Assembly (NCBI GenBank): GCA_943370355.1
Contig: CALRQP020000002.1
Span: forward strand, 124,001 to 188,000
DNA: 64,000 nt
DNA from: JADCGM01 sp943370355
Lineage (GTDB): Bacteria > Pseudomonadota > Alphaproteobacteria > Sphingomonadales > Sphingomonadaceae
Direction: 5' to 3'
Shown here piece after piece: positions 35,056 through 45,731 of this stretch. Position numbers and translations under genes: made by a program. Below the pieces are notes generated by a model that searched no databases, had not been told where the DNA came from, and saw nothing but the letters and a program-made list of their open reading frames with translations. Each line of letters begins with the position of its first letter. Within the stretch, counting starts at the first letter, position 1.

Positions 35056-35310
35056 TACGTCAACCTCGGCACGACGGGCCTGAAGGCCTCGCGGTTGGAA
35101 ATCCGCTGCATGACCTTCGGCACGCCGGGCCAGGGCTGGCTTCCCTGGGCGCCCGATGAGAACGCCAGCCGCGACGAGACCGTCGTCGCGACCAAGGTGT
35201 ACACGCCATAGGGCAAGGGCCCAAACCAAGGCGGACCTTCGCGCATGGCGATCCTGCAGGCGGTGGACGGCAGCCTGCATCATCTCGGCATCCTCGCATC
35301 GTCCGGGCAT
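35056..35310 (+). pseudogene. aldo/keto reductase remnant with internal deletion and stop
   Basis: Directly after the thiolase stop, one frame reads YVNLGTTGLKASRLEIRCMT and later DETVVATKVYTP, a TAG stop, then SRMAILQAVDGSLHHLG. These match, in order, the start, the 'ATKV' strand and the 'SR-x-x-I-x-x-x-x-x-x-SL-x-x-LG' helix of aldo/keto reductases. About 60 residues are missing between the first two blocks, and the TAG at 35209 is in frame. The gene is clearly dead. Confidence 0.7.
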
Positions 35311-35613
35311 CGTACGAAACCATCTTGCGCCTGCCCTTCGCGATTCCGCGGGCGTTCGAGCCGATCGGCGACAGCCATCCCGATCCGCCGGAATACTTCT
35401 TCGCGCTCAACAAGCAGCTCGGTGAAACCATGGCCGACGTGTTCACGCACTACATCCGGCCAGGCTGACTGACATCGCAGCCCGGCGCTTACGTGCATTG
35501 CCCCCGGAGGCGTGGCACAAAGCGGCAGTTCCGAACTGGAACTGGGACCTGTCTGAGGCAAATCGAGCAGCGTGGAGAAATCCGCTGGCCGTGCTGCCAG
35601 CGGAGCTCAGACG
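35311..35613 (+). other. unidentified degenerate coding remnants
   Basis: Two fragmentary plus-strand frames look protein-like. One is 35313-35466, with DPPEYFFALNKQLGETMADV, ending at TGA. The other is about 35460-35617, containing LPPEAWHKAAVPNWNWDLSE and ending LPAELRR at a TAG. Neither has a start or a family I recognise. Together with the aldo/keto reductase remnant they form a zone of gene decay. Confidence 0.35.
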
Positions 35614-37329
35614 CTAGCGCGCGCCCCGCACCAGCCGTCCGGGAAGCTCGCCCGTCGGTTCGCCGTCGCGGTACGTGACGGCCCCTGACACCATCGTCAT
35701 CGCATAGCCGTTGGCACCCTGGCGAAGACGCTTGCCGCCGGCGGGCAGGTCGCGGGCAATCGTCGGCGCATGGAGCGAAAGGCGATCGGGATCGATGAGG
35801 TTGAGATCCGCCTTCAACCCCGGCGCGATGCGGCCGCGATCGCCCAGCCCGAGCGCCGCCGCCGGGCGGCTTGTCAGCGCGGCGATGGCAGCTTCGGGCG
35901 ACAGTCGCTCGAACGCGGCAGCGTCGCGGACCCAGCGGGTCAGCAGATAGGTCGGGTAGCTGGCGTCGCAGATCATCCCGTAGTGCGCGCCGCCGTCGCC
36001 GAGCGCGACGACGGTCCGCGGGTGCGCGAGCATCGTCCGCATCGCCTCGGCGCTGTTGTTTCGATAATTGGCACCGGGGAGATAGAGGATTGCGCGCCCG
36101 TCGCGCTCCAGCAACAGATCATAGGCGACCTCCTCGGGGCGTCGGCCCTCGCGCGCCGCGCGTACATCGATGCGGTCCTCGAGCGGGGGTTCGTAGTTCG
36201 GCGGATCGCCGAGCGGGTATGCGAAGACCGAGTTCCGGACCTGATTGACGAAGATCGGATTGAGGTCGTCGGGCGTCTCCGACAGCAACCGCTCCCGAAT
36301 GGCGGGATCGCGCAGCGCCTGCACCTTCTCCGAAAGCGGCAGGTCGGCCAACGGGCGAAAGCTCGGGTGCAGCGAGAACGTGTGGAAACTCAGATCAAGC
36401 CCGTAGAGGACCCCCACCGGCCGTGGGAACACTTGCCCGCGAATAGGCAATCCGTCGGCAGCGGCGATGTCCAGCCACTCGAGTGCCTCACGCCAGGACT
36501 CGCGAGTACCGTGCGTGACTTCGAGGAGCGAGAAGGACAGCGGCCGCCCCGACCGTTCCGCGAGGCGGCGCATCAGGCCGAGTTCGGGCTGCACATCACC
36601 GAACACCTCGGGAATGAGCTGAAACACACCCGAGCCGGCGTCGCGCAGCCCGTCGGCGAGCGCCATGAGCTCATCTTCTTCCGAATGGAGGCTGGGGGCC
36701 GGATCGCCCGCGCGGGTGCGGTGGATGATGTTGCGCGACGTGGTCACGCCGAGCGCACCGGCCCGGATCGCCTCCGCGGTCAGCCGCCGCATCTCGGCGA
36801 GATCGCCGGCGGTCGGGGCCTCGCGCTCCGCGCCGCGCTCGCCCATGACATAGACGCGGAGCGCGGAGTGCGGGAGCTGGGCCGCGACGTCGATATCAAG
36901 CGTCCGGGTGCTGAGCGTGTCGAGATAGTCAGGGAACGTCTGCCACGTCCACGGCAGCCCCTCGGTCATCACGACCTCCGGAATGTCCTCGACACCTTCG
37001 AGCAGACGGACGAGCATGTCATGATGCTCGGGCCGGCACGGCGCGAAGCCAACACCGCAATTGCCCATTACCGCGGTCGTTACGCCGTGGTTCGACGATG
37101 GCGCCATCCGGGTTTCCCACGTCGCCTGCCCGTCATAATGGGTGTGGACATCGACGAACCCGGGGGTCAGCCAGCGGCCATCGGCACGGATCTCCTCATG
37201 ACCCCTGCCGGCGATCTCGCCGATGGCGGAGATGCGCCCGTCCTTTACGGCGACGTCGCCCTGCATGGGCGCTGCCCCCGTTCCGTCGAAGATTGTCGCA
37301 TCGCGGATGACAGTGTCGAACTCGGTCAT
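35614..37329 (-). CDS. D-aminoacylase-like amidohydrolase
   Basis: This 571-residue metal-dependent amidohydrolase belongs to the N-acyl-D-amino-acid deacylase / D-aminoacylase branch. It has a small N-terminal beta domain (IRDATIFDGTG), the metal motif GFVDVHTHYDGQ, GNCGVGFAPCRPEH (the branch-specific Cys-containing metal segment), HGTRESW, and the C-terminal GDGGAHYGMICDASYPTY followed by TSRPAAALGLGDRG. It probably hydrolyses N-acylated D-amino acids or related amides in the cytoplasm. The ATG at 37329 has GGAGAG upstream, unlike the codon at 37341. It lies next to a truncated reductase gene on the same strand. Confidence 0.85.
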   Translation of the reverse strand: MTEFDTVIRDATIFDGTGAAPMQGDVAVKDGRISAIGEIAGRGHEEIRADGRWLTPGFVDVHTHYDGQATWETRMAPSSNHGVTTAVMGNCGVGFAPCRPEHHDMLVRLLEGVEDIPEVVMTEGLPWTWQTFPDYLDTLSTRTLDIDVAAQLPHSALRVYVMGERGAEREAPTAGDLAEMRRLTAEAIRAGALGVTTSRNIIHRTRAGDPAPSLHSEEDELMALADGLRDAGSGVFQLIPEVFGDVQPELGLMRRLAERSGRPLSFSLLEVTHGTRESWREALEWLDIAAADGLPIRGQVFPRPVGVLYGLDLSFHTFSLHPSFRPLADLPLSEKVQALRDPAIRERLLSETPDDLNPIFVNQVRNSVFAYPLGDPPNYEPPLEDRIDVRAAREGRRPEEVAYDLLLERDGRAILYLPGANYRNNSAEAMRTMLAHPRTVVALGDGGAHYGMICDASYPTYLLTRWVRDAAAFERLSPEAAIAALTSRPAAALGLGDRGRIAPGLKADLNLIDPDRLSLHAPTIARDLPAGGKRLRQGANGYAMTMVSGAVTYRDGEPTGELPGRLVRGAR

Positions 37330-37404
37330 GAGACTCTCCACGGTTGATTTCAGTACGTAGGGTCGGCGGTCTGCGCGGGCGCACGATCGCTCAAGTCAGA
37401 TAAG

Positions 37405-37980
37405 TTAACCCAGTTTGACCAGCATCTTGCCGATATTGGCACCGGTGAACAGGCCCAAGAAGGCATCGACGGCGCGCTCAACACCCTCATAGACGGTTTC
37501 CTTCCAGACCAGCGTTCCAGCCTCGTGCCAGCGACGGATGTCGGCAAGGAATTGCGGGCGCAGATCCTCGTGATCGAACGCGATATAGCCCTCAAGCTTC
37601 AGCCGCTTCGACGGGATGAGCATGAGGTTGCGCGGGGCGGTTGGCGGCGTGGTCGCGTTGTAACCCGATATGGCGCCGCAGATCGCGAAACGCGCGAACG
37701 GATTGGCGATGGCGATGGCCGACTCGAGCTGGTCGCCGCCGACATTATCGAAGAAGACATCGATCCCCTGAGGCGCCGCCGCCGCAAGCGCCTTTGTGAG
37801 GTTCGGCACGGCCTTGTAATCGATGACCTCTTCGAGGCGAAGTTCGTCGCGAAGGAAGGCCGCCTTGTCGGCGCCGCCTGCCGAACCGATGACCCGCGCC
37901 CCGAGATGCTGGGCAATAACGCATGCCGCTGAGTCGGCCTGAGCCCGGACCAGATCGCCGCTGCGCAGGCGCGTCCGGCT
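37405..37980 (-). pseudogene. CurA-like NADP-dependent MDR oxidoreductase, 5'-truncated
   Basis: The frame encodes only the C-terminal part (about 190 residues) of a medium-chain reductase like curcumin reductase/YncB: VIAQHLGARVIGSAGGADKA, then EVIDYK, VFFDNVGGDQLE, GAISGYN and the ending ANIGKMLVKLG. Intact members have about 330-345 residues. The catalytic N-terminal half and the first part of the nucleotide-binding GxGxxG motif are missing. The frame stays open to 38214 but the upstream part is unlike the family. The break point is close to the tRNA-Leu fragment at 38129. Confidence 0.75.
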
Positions 37981-38128
37981 AAAAGGCGCTAGGGAGATAC
38001 GTTCAGGCAAAGCGGGAGGCCGGTCAGGCTGGCCAACATTACGAAACTCGAGGCCAAATTCTCGCCTCAAACGTCGGCCGGCAGCTCGCAGGCACAGCGT
38101 GTGTCGACGAAAACCATCGACCTTCCAA

Positions 38129-38190
38129 TGGTGCGGGCGGTCGGAATCGAACCGACACTCCTTGCGGAACTGGATTTTGAGTCCGCGTCC
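38129..38190 (-). repeat. tRNA-Leu 3' fragment (probable attachment-site scar)
   Basis: On the minus strand this reads as the 3' part of a class II tRNA. It has an anticodon loop CTCAAAA (anticodon CAA, Leu), a long variable arm around CCGCAAGG, a T arm GTCGG-TTCGATT-CCGAC, the acceptor strand CGCCCGC and an encoded ACCA end. The 5' side of the anticodon stem does not pair beyond GGA, and no D arm or 5' acceptor GCGGGCG is present upstream. It is therefore not a functional tRNA. Such fragments are left where a tyrosine-recombinase element integrates into the 3' end of a tRNA gene. Confidence 0.65.
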
Positions 38191-38644
38191 GATATGTCTA
38201 ACATGCTGATACATAGTAGATATTGCGCATTCTGATGAGCTAGTGTGCTAATCGCTGTGCTAGGTTTCGATACCGTATCGACCGTCGATGGGGAGAACCT
38301 CTGAGACGTGTACCGTCAGTGCCTCACGCACGAGATATCCTGTTTGCCGATGACGATGGTTCACACGTGATGGCCGCATTGGACCGCCGCAATGTGCTTG
38401 TTTTGCAGAAGCGGTTTGTCGAAATGTTGAAAGGGTAGACCTACGCGGCGCGGGGAGCCAGCAAGTCAGACCCACACAGTACATGGCGAATGCTAGCGTT
38501 CCTTGATCGTTGCGACGGCGCTCCGGAACACATCGGTGCCGCCATCGCGACGTTACGAATTCTTTATCTCATCCCCGCCACTCCCACCGCGCGCCTGAAT
38601 GGGGTTCGCGCCCATATCGCGTCTCCAATCTGGAGGCGTGTTCT
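38191..38644. other. intergenic region between tRNA fragment and kdp
   Basis: There is no confident gene in these 454 bases. An open stretch at about 38268-38439 (containing HARDILFADDDGSHVMAALD, ending at TAG) has no start codon and no family I recognise. It may be another remnant. The promoter of kdpF should lie at about 38500-38640, but no clear KdpE box was found. Confidence 0.3.
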
Positions 38645-38734
38645 ATGTCATTCGACCTCATGCTCGGCGGTGCCGTCGCGGCGGCCGTGCTCGTCTATCT
38701 GCTGGCGGTGCTCGCCCATCCCGAACGCTACTAA
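38645..38734 (+). CDS. kdpF: KdpF, small subunit of potassium-transporting ATPase
   Basis: This is a 29-residue single-span membrane peptide (core GAVAAAVLVYLLAVLAHPERY) that stabilises the KdpABC complex. Its size, the C-terminal HPER-Y and its position 11 bases before kdpA fit KdpF. GGAGG lies about 10 bases before the ATG. It is first in the kdpFABCDE operon. Confidence 0.88.
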   Translation: MSFDLMLGGAVAAAVLVYLLAVLAHPERY

Positions 38735-38745
38735 GGGGCCGCGCC

Positions 38746-40437
<1,692 letters not shown>

Positions 40438-40448
40438 GGACGATATCC

Positions 40449-42473
40449 ATGTCGACCGAACTCCGTCCGACTTTGTTCTCCGGCGCGTTGCTCGCCGCTG
40501 CCGCCCGCGACGCGCTCATCAAACTCGATCCGCGCACGCTGATCCGCAATCCGGTGATGTTCGTGACCGCGATCGTCGCGGCGCTCTCAACCGTTCTGTT
40601 CGTGCGCGGCCTCATGAACAGCACCGGTAATGCGCTGTTCGAAGGCCAGCTGGTGTTCTGGCTGTGGCTGACCGTGCTGTTCGGCAATTTCGCCGAGGCG
40701 ATCGCCGAAGGGCGCGGCAAGGCGCAGGCGGCGAGCCTGCGCGCGACCAAGGCCGAGCTGCGCGCCAAACGCATTGTCGCAGCGGGCGACATCTGGGAAC
40801 TGGTCGGCGCAAGCCAGCTGCAGGTCGATGAGATCGTGCTTGTCGAGACCGGCGACCTGATCCCTGCCGATGGCGAAGTCGTCGAGGGCATCGCCAGCGT
40901 CAACGAAGCGGCGATCACCGGCGAGAGTGCGCCCGTGATCCGCGAGGCAGGCGGCGACCGGTCGGCGGTCACGGCGGGCACCCGCGTCATTTCCGACCGC
41001 ATCAAGGTGCGCGTCACGGCGGCAGCGGGACAGGGCTTCCTCGACCGGATGATCGCGCTCGTCGAAGGCGCATCGCGGCAGAAGACGCCGAACGAGATTG
41101 CGCTGACCATCCTGCTGGCAGGCCTCACGCTGATCTTCGTCATTGCGGTCGGCACATTGCCGGCATTCGCTTCCTATGCGGGCGGATCGCTTGCGGTCCC
41201 TGTGCTCGTCGCGCTGTTCGTGACGCTGATCCCGACGACGATCTCCGCACTGCTCAGCGCGATCGGCATTGCGGGGATGGACCGGCTCGTGCGCTTCAAT
41301 GTGCTGGCGAAGTCGGGCCGCGCCGTCGAGGCGGCGGGCGACATCGACACGCTGCTGCTCGACAAGACCGGCACGATCACCCTCGGCGACCGGCAGGCGA
41401 GCGCCTTTCTGCCGCTGCCCGGCATCGCCCAGAGAGACCTGGTGGCCGCAGCGCGCCTGTCCAGCCTGGCCGATGAAACACCGGAAGGGCGTTCGATTGT
41501 CGTGTTGGCAGGCGACGGTGCGCCGATGCCCGAGGACGGCGAGCCGATCCTGTTCACGGCGCAAACCCGCATCAGCGGCGTGCAGATCGGCGACCGCGCT
41601 GTCGTCAAGGGCGCGGTCGATGCGATGATCGGGCGCCTGCCGGACGCCGACCCGTCTGCCGTTGCCGCGCTGCGCCGCATTTCGGATGACATCGCCCGCA
41701 GTGGGGCCACACCGCTGGCGGTCGCCGACGGCGATCGGTTGCTCGGCGTCATCCAGCTCAAGGACATCATCAAGGCCGGCATCCGCGAGCGGTTCGGCGA
41801 ACTGCGCCGCATGGGCATCCGCACGGTGATGATCACCGGCGACAATCCGCTGACCGCCGCGAGCATCGCCGCCGAGAGCGGAGTGGATGACTTTCTTGCC
41901 GAGGCGACGCCTGAGGACAAGTTGGCGCTGATTCGCAAGGAGCAAGAGGGCGGCAAGCTCGTCGCGATGTGCGGCGACGGCACCAACGATGCGCCCGCGC
42001 TTGCGCAGTCCGACGTTGGCGTGGCGATGAACACCGGCACGCAGGCCGCACGGGAAGCTGGCAACATGGTCGATCTGGATTCGGACCCGACCAAGCTCAT
42101 CGAGATTGTCGGCCTGGGCAAACAGCTGCTCATGACGCGCGGCGCGCTTACCACCTTTTCGATCTCCAACGATGTCGCCAAATATTTCGCGATCCTGCCG
42201 GCAATCTTCGTGGTGCTCTATCCGGGGCTCGGCGTGCTCAATGTGATGCGGCTCGCGTCGCCCGAAAGCGCGATCCTGTCGGCGATCATCTTCAACGCAC
42301 TGATCATTCCGGCGCTTGTCCCGCTGGCGCTGAAGGGCGTCGCCTATCGACCGGCCAGCGCCGGAACGCTGCTCGCACGCAATCTCGCCGTCTACGGCCT
42401 CGGCGGCCTCATCGCGCCGTTCGTCGGCATCAAGCTCGTCGACCTCGCGGTCGCCGGCCTCCACCTCGTCTGA
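40449..42473 (+). CDS. kdpB: potassium-transporting ATPase subunit B
   Basis: KdpB (674 aa) is the P-type ATPase subunit that powers K+ uptake. It has the actuator motif ITGESAPV (Glu159), the phosphorylation motif LLDKTGTITLG with Asp305, MITGDNPLTAASIA in the P domain and CGDGTNDAPALAQSDV near the C-terminus. The N-terminal MSTELRPTLFSG... start at 40449 is chosen because the reading frame before it overlaps kdpA. An 11-base gap separates it from kdpA and 10 bases from kdpC. Confidence 0.97.
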   Translation: MSTELRPTLFSGALLAAAARDALIKLDPRTLIRNPVMFVTAIVAALSTVLFVRGLMNSTGNALFEGQLVFWLWLTVLFGNFAEAIAEGRGKAQAASLRATKAELRAKRIVAAGDIWELVGASQLQVDEIVLVETGDLIPADGEVVEGIASVNEAAITGESAPVIREAGGDRSAVTAGTRVISDRIKVRVTAAAGQGFLDRMIALVEGASRQKTPNEIALTILLAGLTLIFVIAVGTLPAFASYAGGSLAVPVLVALFVTLIPTTISALLSAIGIAGMDRLVRFNVLAKSGRAVEAAGDIDTLLLDKTGTITLGDRQASAFLPLPGIAQRDLVAAARLSSLADETPEGRSIVVLAGDGAPMPEDGEPILFTAQTRISGVQIGDRAVVKGAVDAMIGRLPDADPSAVAALRRISDDIARSGATPLAVADGDRLLGVIQLKDIIKAGIRERFGELRRMGIRTVMITGDNPLTAASIAAESGVDDFLAEATPEDKLALIRKEQEGGKLVAMCGDGTNDAPALAQSDVGVAMNTGTQAAREAGNMVDLDSDPTKLIEIVGLGKQLLMTRGALTTFSISNDVAKYFAILPAIFVVLYPGLGVLNVMRLASPESAILSAIIFNALIIPALVPLALKGVAYRPASAGTLLARNLAVYGLGGLIAPFVGIKLVDLAVAGLHLV

Positions 42474-42483
42474 GGATCTGATC

Positions 42484-43074
42484 ATGGGTAACGAACTTCG
42501 CTCGTCGCTGCGTCCGGCCATCACGCTGCTGGCACTGTTCACGCTGATCCTGGGACTGGCCTATCCGGCAACGATCACCGCGGTCGGGCAGCTGCTGTTC
42601 CGGTCCCAAGCCAATGGCAGCCTGATCCGCGACGGCGACCGCATCGTCGGGTCGGAGCTGATCGCGCAGGATTTTACCGGGGCGGGCTATTTCCACCCGC
42701 GTCCGTCGGCAGCGGGCAAAGGCTATGACGCGATGGCATCGGCCGCTACCAACCTTGCGCCCGGATCGAAGGATCTGGCCGATGCGATCGGCAAGCGCAT
42801 CGCCGAGCAGCGGGCGGCCGGTGTCACCGGCACAGTGCCTGCCGATCTGGTAACGACGTCAGCATCGGGCCTCGATCCGCATATCAGCCCAGCGGGCGCA
42901 GAGGTTCAGATTGCACGGGTCGCCGCCGCGCGCGGCATGTCTGCCGGTCAGGTCAGGACCTTGGTTACCGATGCGACTGAGCAACCTCTCCTCGGCGTGA
43001 TCGGCGAGCCGCGAGTCAATGTCCTGCTGCTTAATCGACAGCTCGACCGGATCGGCGGTAAAACCGCGCCGTGA
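42484..43074 (+). CDS. kdpC: potassium-transporting ATPase subunit C
   Basis: KdpC (196 aa) is a single-pass membrane protein that acts as a chaperone-like subunit for the Kdp pump. It has an N-terminal transmembrane helix (PAITLLALFTLILGLAYPA), LIAQDFTGAGYFHPRPSA, TTSASGLDPHISPAGAEVQ and the C-terminal VNVLLLNRQLD, all typical of the family. The ATG has GAGGATC upstream. Its stop overlaps the kdpD GTG start (GTGA). Confidence 0.96.
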   Translation: MGNELRSSLRPAITLLALFTLILGLAYPATITAVGQLLFRSQANGSLIRDGDRIVGSELIAQDFTGAGYFHPRPSAAGKGYDAMASAATNLAPGSKDLADAIGKRIAEQRAAGVTGTVPADLVTTSASGLDPHISPAGAEVQIARVAAARGMSAGQVRTLVTDATEQPLLGVIGEPRVNVLLLNRQLDRIGGKTAP

Positions 43075-45731
43075 ACACTGAGCCATCGCGTCCGAGTCCT
43101 GACGAGCTGCTCAAGCAGGCGCGGCGGGAATCGCGCGGCCGGCTGAAGCTGTTCCTCGGTGCGGCACCGGGGGTCGGCAAGACCTATGAAATGCTGCGCG
43201 AGGGCGCGGAGAAGCTCCAGGGCGGGGTCGATGTTGTGGTCGGGCTCGTCGAAACGCACGGCCGGGCCGAGACCGAGGCGCTCGTCGGGCCCTTCGAAAT
43301 CGTGCCGCGCCGCATCTTCCAGCAAGGGCCGCACCGCCTGACCGAGCTCGATGTCGATGCGTTGCTGGCGCGGCGGCCCAAACTCGCGCTCGTCGATGAA
43401 TTCGCGCACACCAATGTGCCGGGCAGCCGCCACCCGAAACGATGGCAGGATATCGAGGAACTGCGCGATGCCGGCATCGACGTCTATTCGACGCTCAACA
43501 TCCAGCATGTCGAAAGCCTGAACGATGTCGTCGCCGGCTTCACGCGGGTGCGGGTCCGCGAGACCGTGCCCGACGCGATGCTCGACGATGCCGAGATCGA
43601 AGTCATCGACTTGCCGCCCGACGAACTCATCGAGCGGCTGAAAGCGGGCAAAGTCTATATCCCCGAGGAGGCGACGCGGGCGCTCGGGCATTTCTTCTCG
43701 AAGTCCAATCTGTCGGCACTGCGCGAACTGGCGCTGCGCCGCGCCGCGCAGGCCGTCGATCTGCAGATGCTCGACCATGTCCGGATCACCGGCGAGGCCG
43801 GCAATTGGGCGGCGGGCGAGCGCCTGCTCGTCGCGATCGGCGAGCAGCCCGGCGGCGAGGCGCTGATCCGTGCGGCAAAGCGGCTCGCCGACGCGCTACG
43901 TGCGCCCTGGACGGCGATCACCATCGAGACGCCGCGCAGCTCGACGCTGTCGCCCGAGGCGCGCGACCGGATGGCATCGGCGTTGAAGCTCGCGGCGAGC
44001 TTCGGTGCGGCCATTGCCACGGTGCCGGCGATATCGGTCGCAGCGGGCCTGCGCGCGCAAGTCGTTGAAAGCCGCGCTACGGCCATCGTCATCGGGAAAT
44101 CGCGGCGCAGCTGGTGGTTCGAACTGCGGCATGGTTCGGTGGTGGATCAGCTGGTCCGGGATCTCAAAGGTGTCTCGGTGCATGTCGTGCCGACAAGCGG
44201 CCCTAGCGACAGTCGCCCGTCGCCACCGACCGCGCGAGCCTTCCCCGCAACAGGCATCGGTGCGGGTCTGGCGATGGTCGCGGCAACGACGACTATCGCC
44301 AAGCTGTTGCAGCCTCTGGTCGGCGCCAACGCGATCGACCTTCTCTACCTCGTTCCGGTCATTGCGACGGCGACACTGTTCGGATTGCGGGCGTCGCTGG
44401 TCGCAAGCATCGGCTCGGCGCTGGCCTATAATTTCTTCTTCCTGCCGCCAATCTATACCTTCACCATCCAGGACCCGCAGAATGTGGTGACGGTCGCCGT
44501 ACTGACCGGGGTCGGCATCCTCGCCAGCAATCTGGCCGGCCGGCTGCGGCAGGAGGCGAGCATCGGCGCGCGCACCGCGACCGAAAATGCCGCGCTCGCA
44601 ACCTTTGGTCAGCGGCTGGCTGCGGTATCCGATGAGACCGTAACGGCGGCGATCGTCTGCGATGAAATCGCCCGGCTGCTTGGCGTTTCGACCATGCTGC
44701 TGACGCCGCGTGACGGGCGGCTCGCGGTAGCTGGTGCAAGCCCGGTCGATCCGGTCTTCTCTCCGGTCGACACTGCGGCGGCGCAATGGGCGTTCGACCG
44801 GAACGAACCCGCCGGTTGCGAGACCGCGACACTCACCGCGAGCGACTGGCAATATCATCCGCTGGCGACCTCGCGGGGCGTCCTCGGCGTGCTCGGGCTT
44901 GCCTCGCCTGAGGGCGGCGACCCGCTGCCGCCTAACCGGCGCATCCTGTTTTCGACGCTCGTGGGACAGGCGGCGCTGGCCCATGAACGGATAAAGCTGG
45001 AGGCTGAGGCACGGCAGGTAAGCGCCCTGCAGGATCGCGACCGGCTGCGTGCCGCGCTACTGTCGTCGATCGGCCACGATCTCAGGACGCCGCTGACCGC
45101 CGTCATCGCAGCGGCGGACGCGCTGGCGGCGGAAAGCACCTCGCCGCTCGTCGCAACCCTGACCGCCGAGGCGCATCGGCTGCGGCGCTTCTTCGAGGAT
45201 CTGATCGAGATGACGCGCGTCGAGGCGGGCGCGCTTGTCGTCCGCGCCGAGCCTACCGACCTGACCGATGCGGTTGCCAGCGCCGTGCATGACCTGCGCG
45301 CCGAGCTGCGCGGTCATCCGATCGACCTCCGCGTACCCCCGACACTGCCGCTGGTTGAGGCGGACCCGCGCCTGCTGCATCACATCGTCATCAACCTGCT
45401 CGGCAACGCCGCAAAATTCGCGCCGGAGGGCCGCCCCATAACCATCGAGGGGTGCCGCAGTGCCAATGGCGTGACGCTGTCGATATTGGACGAAGGCCCG
45501 GGACTGCCGCCCGAACAGGAGGCACAATTGTTCGAACGCTTTGTCCGGGTGGAAGGCGATGACCGGACGGGCGGTACGGGGCTGGGCCTCGCGATCGTCA
45601 AAGGCTTTGCAGATGCGATGGGCCTGAGCGTCGAAGCTGCAAACCGGAACGATCGTCCGGGTTCGCGCTTCAGCGTCCATTGGCCGGACGCGATGGTGCG
45701 GCGACCGCAGGCCGTCGAGGTAAGCGCATGA
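43071..45731 (+). CDS. kdpD: sensor histidine kinase KdpD
   Basis: KdpD (886 aa) senses low K+ or osmotic stress and phosphorylates KdpE. Its order is: an N-terminal KdpD domain with Walker A GAAPGVGKTYEML and DEFAHTNVPGSRHPKRWQD; a UspA-like domain (about 250-360); four membrane helices (DUF4118, about 395-490, with AYNFFFLPPIYTF); a GAF region; a HisKA domain with His669 in SIGHDLRTPLTA; and a HATPase domain with NLLGNAAKFAP, DEGPGLPP and GGTGLGLAIVKG. The GTG start overlaps the kdpC stop; the stop overlaps the kdpE ATG (ATGA). Confidence 0.96.
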   Translation: MNTEPSRPSPDELLKQARRESRGRLKLFLGAAPGVGKTYEMLREGAEKLQGGVDVVVGLVETHGRAETEALVGPFEIVPRRIFQQGPHRLTELDVDALLARRPKLALVDEFAHTNVPGSRHPKRWQDIEELRDAGIDVYSTLNIQHVESLNDVVAGFTRVRVRETVPDAMLDDAEIEVIDLPPDELIERLKAGKVYIPEEATRALGHFFSKSNLSALRELALRRAAQAVDLQMLDHVRITGEAGNWAAGERLLVAIGEQPGGEALIRAAKRLADALRAPWTAITIETPRSSTLSPEARDRMASALKLAASFGAAIATVPAISVAAGLRAQVVESRATAIVIGKSRRSWWFELRHGSVVDQLVRDLKGVSVHVVPTSGPSDSRPSPPTARAFPATGIGAGLAMVAATTTIAKLLQPLVGANAIDLLYLVPVIATATLFGLRASLVASIGSALAYNFFFLPPIYTFTIQDPQNVVTVAVLTGVGILASNLAGRLRQEASIGARTATENAALATFGQRLAAVSDETVTAAIVCDEIARLLGVSTMLLTPRDGRLAVAGASPVDPVFSPVDTAAAQWAFDRNEPAGCETATLTASDWQYHPLATSRGVLGVLGLASPEGGDPLPPNRRILFSTLVGQAALAHERIKLEAEARQVSALQDRDRLRAALLSSIGHDLRTPLTAVIAAADALAAESTSPLVATLTAEAHRLRRFFEDLIEMTRVEAGALVVRAEPTDLTDAVASAVHDLRAELRGHPIDLRVPPTLPLVEADPRLLHHIVINLLGNAAKFAPEGRPITIEGCRSANGVTLSILDEGPGLPPEQEAQLFERFVRVEGDDRTGGTGLGLAIVKGFADAMGLSVEAANRNDRPGSRFSVHWPDAMVRRPQAVEVSA

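Noticed and set aside
38129..38190. An intact tRNA-Leu gene.
   Set aside because: The 5' acceptor strand and D arm are missing and the anticodon stem does not pair fully.
38268..38439. Open stretch containing HARDILFADDDGSHVMAALD as a small gene.
   Set aside because: No start codon or ribosome site and no family recognised; listed only as a possible remnant.
40587..42542. Long minus-strand open frame (over 600 codons) opposite kdpB, and similar ones opposite pcs and mcr.
   Set aside because: Arg/Asp/His-rich low-complexity translations typical of the antisense of GC-rich genes; the plus-strand genes are unmistakable.
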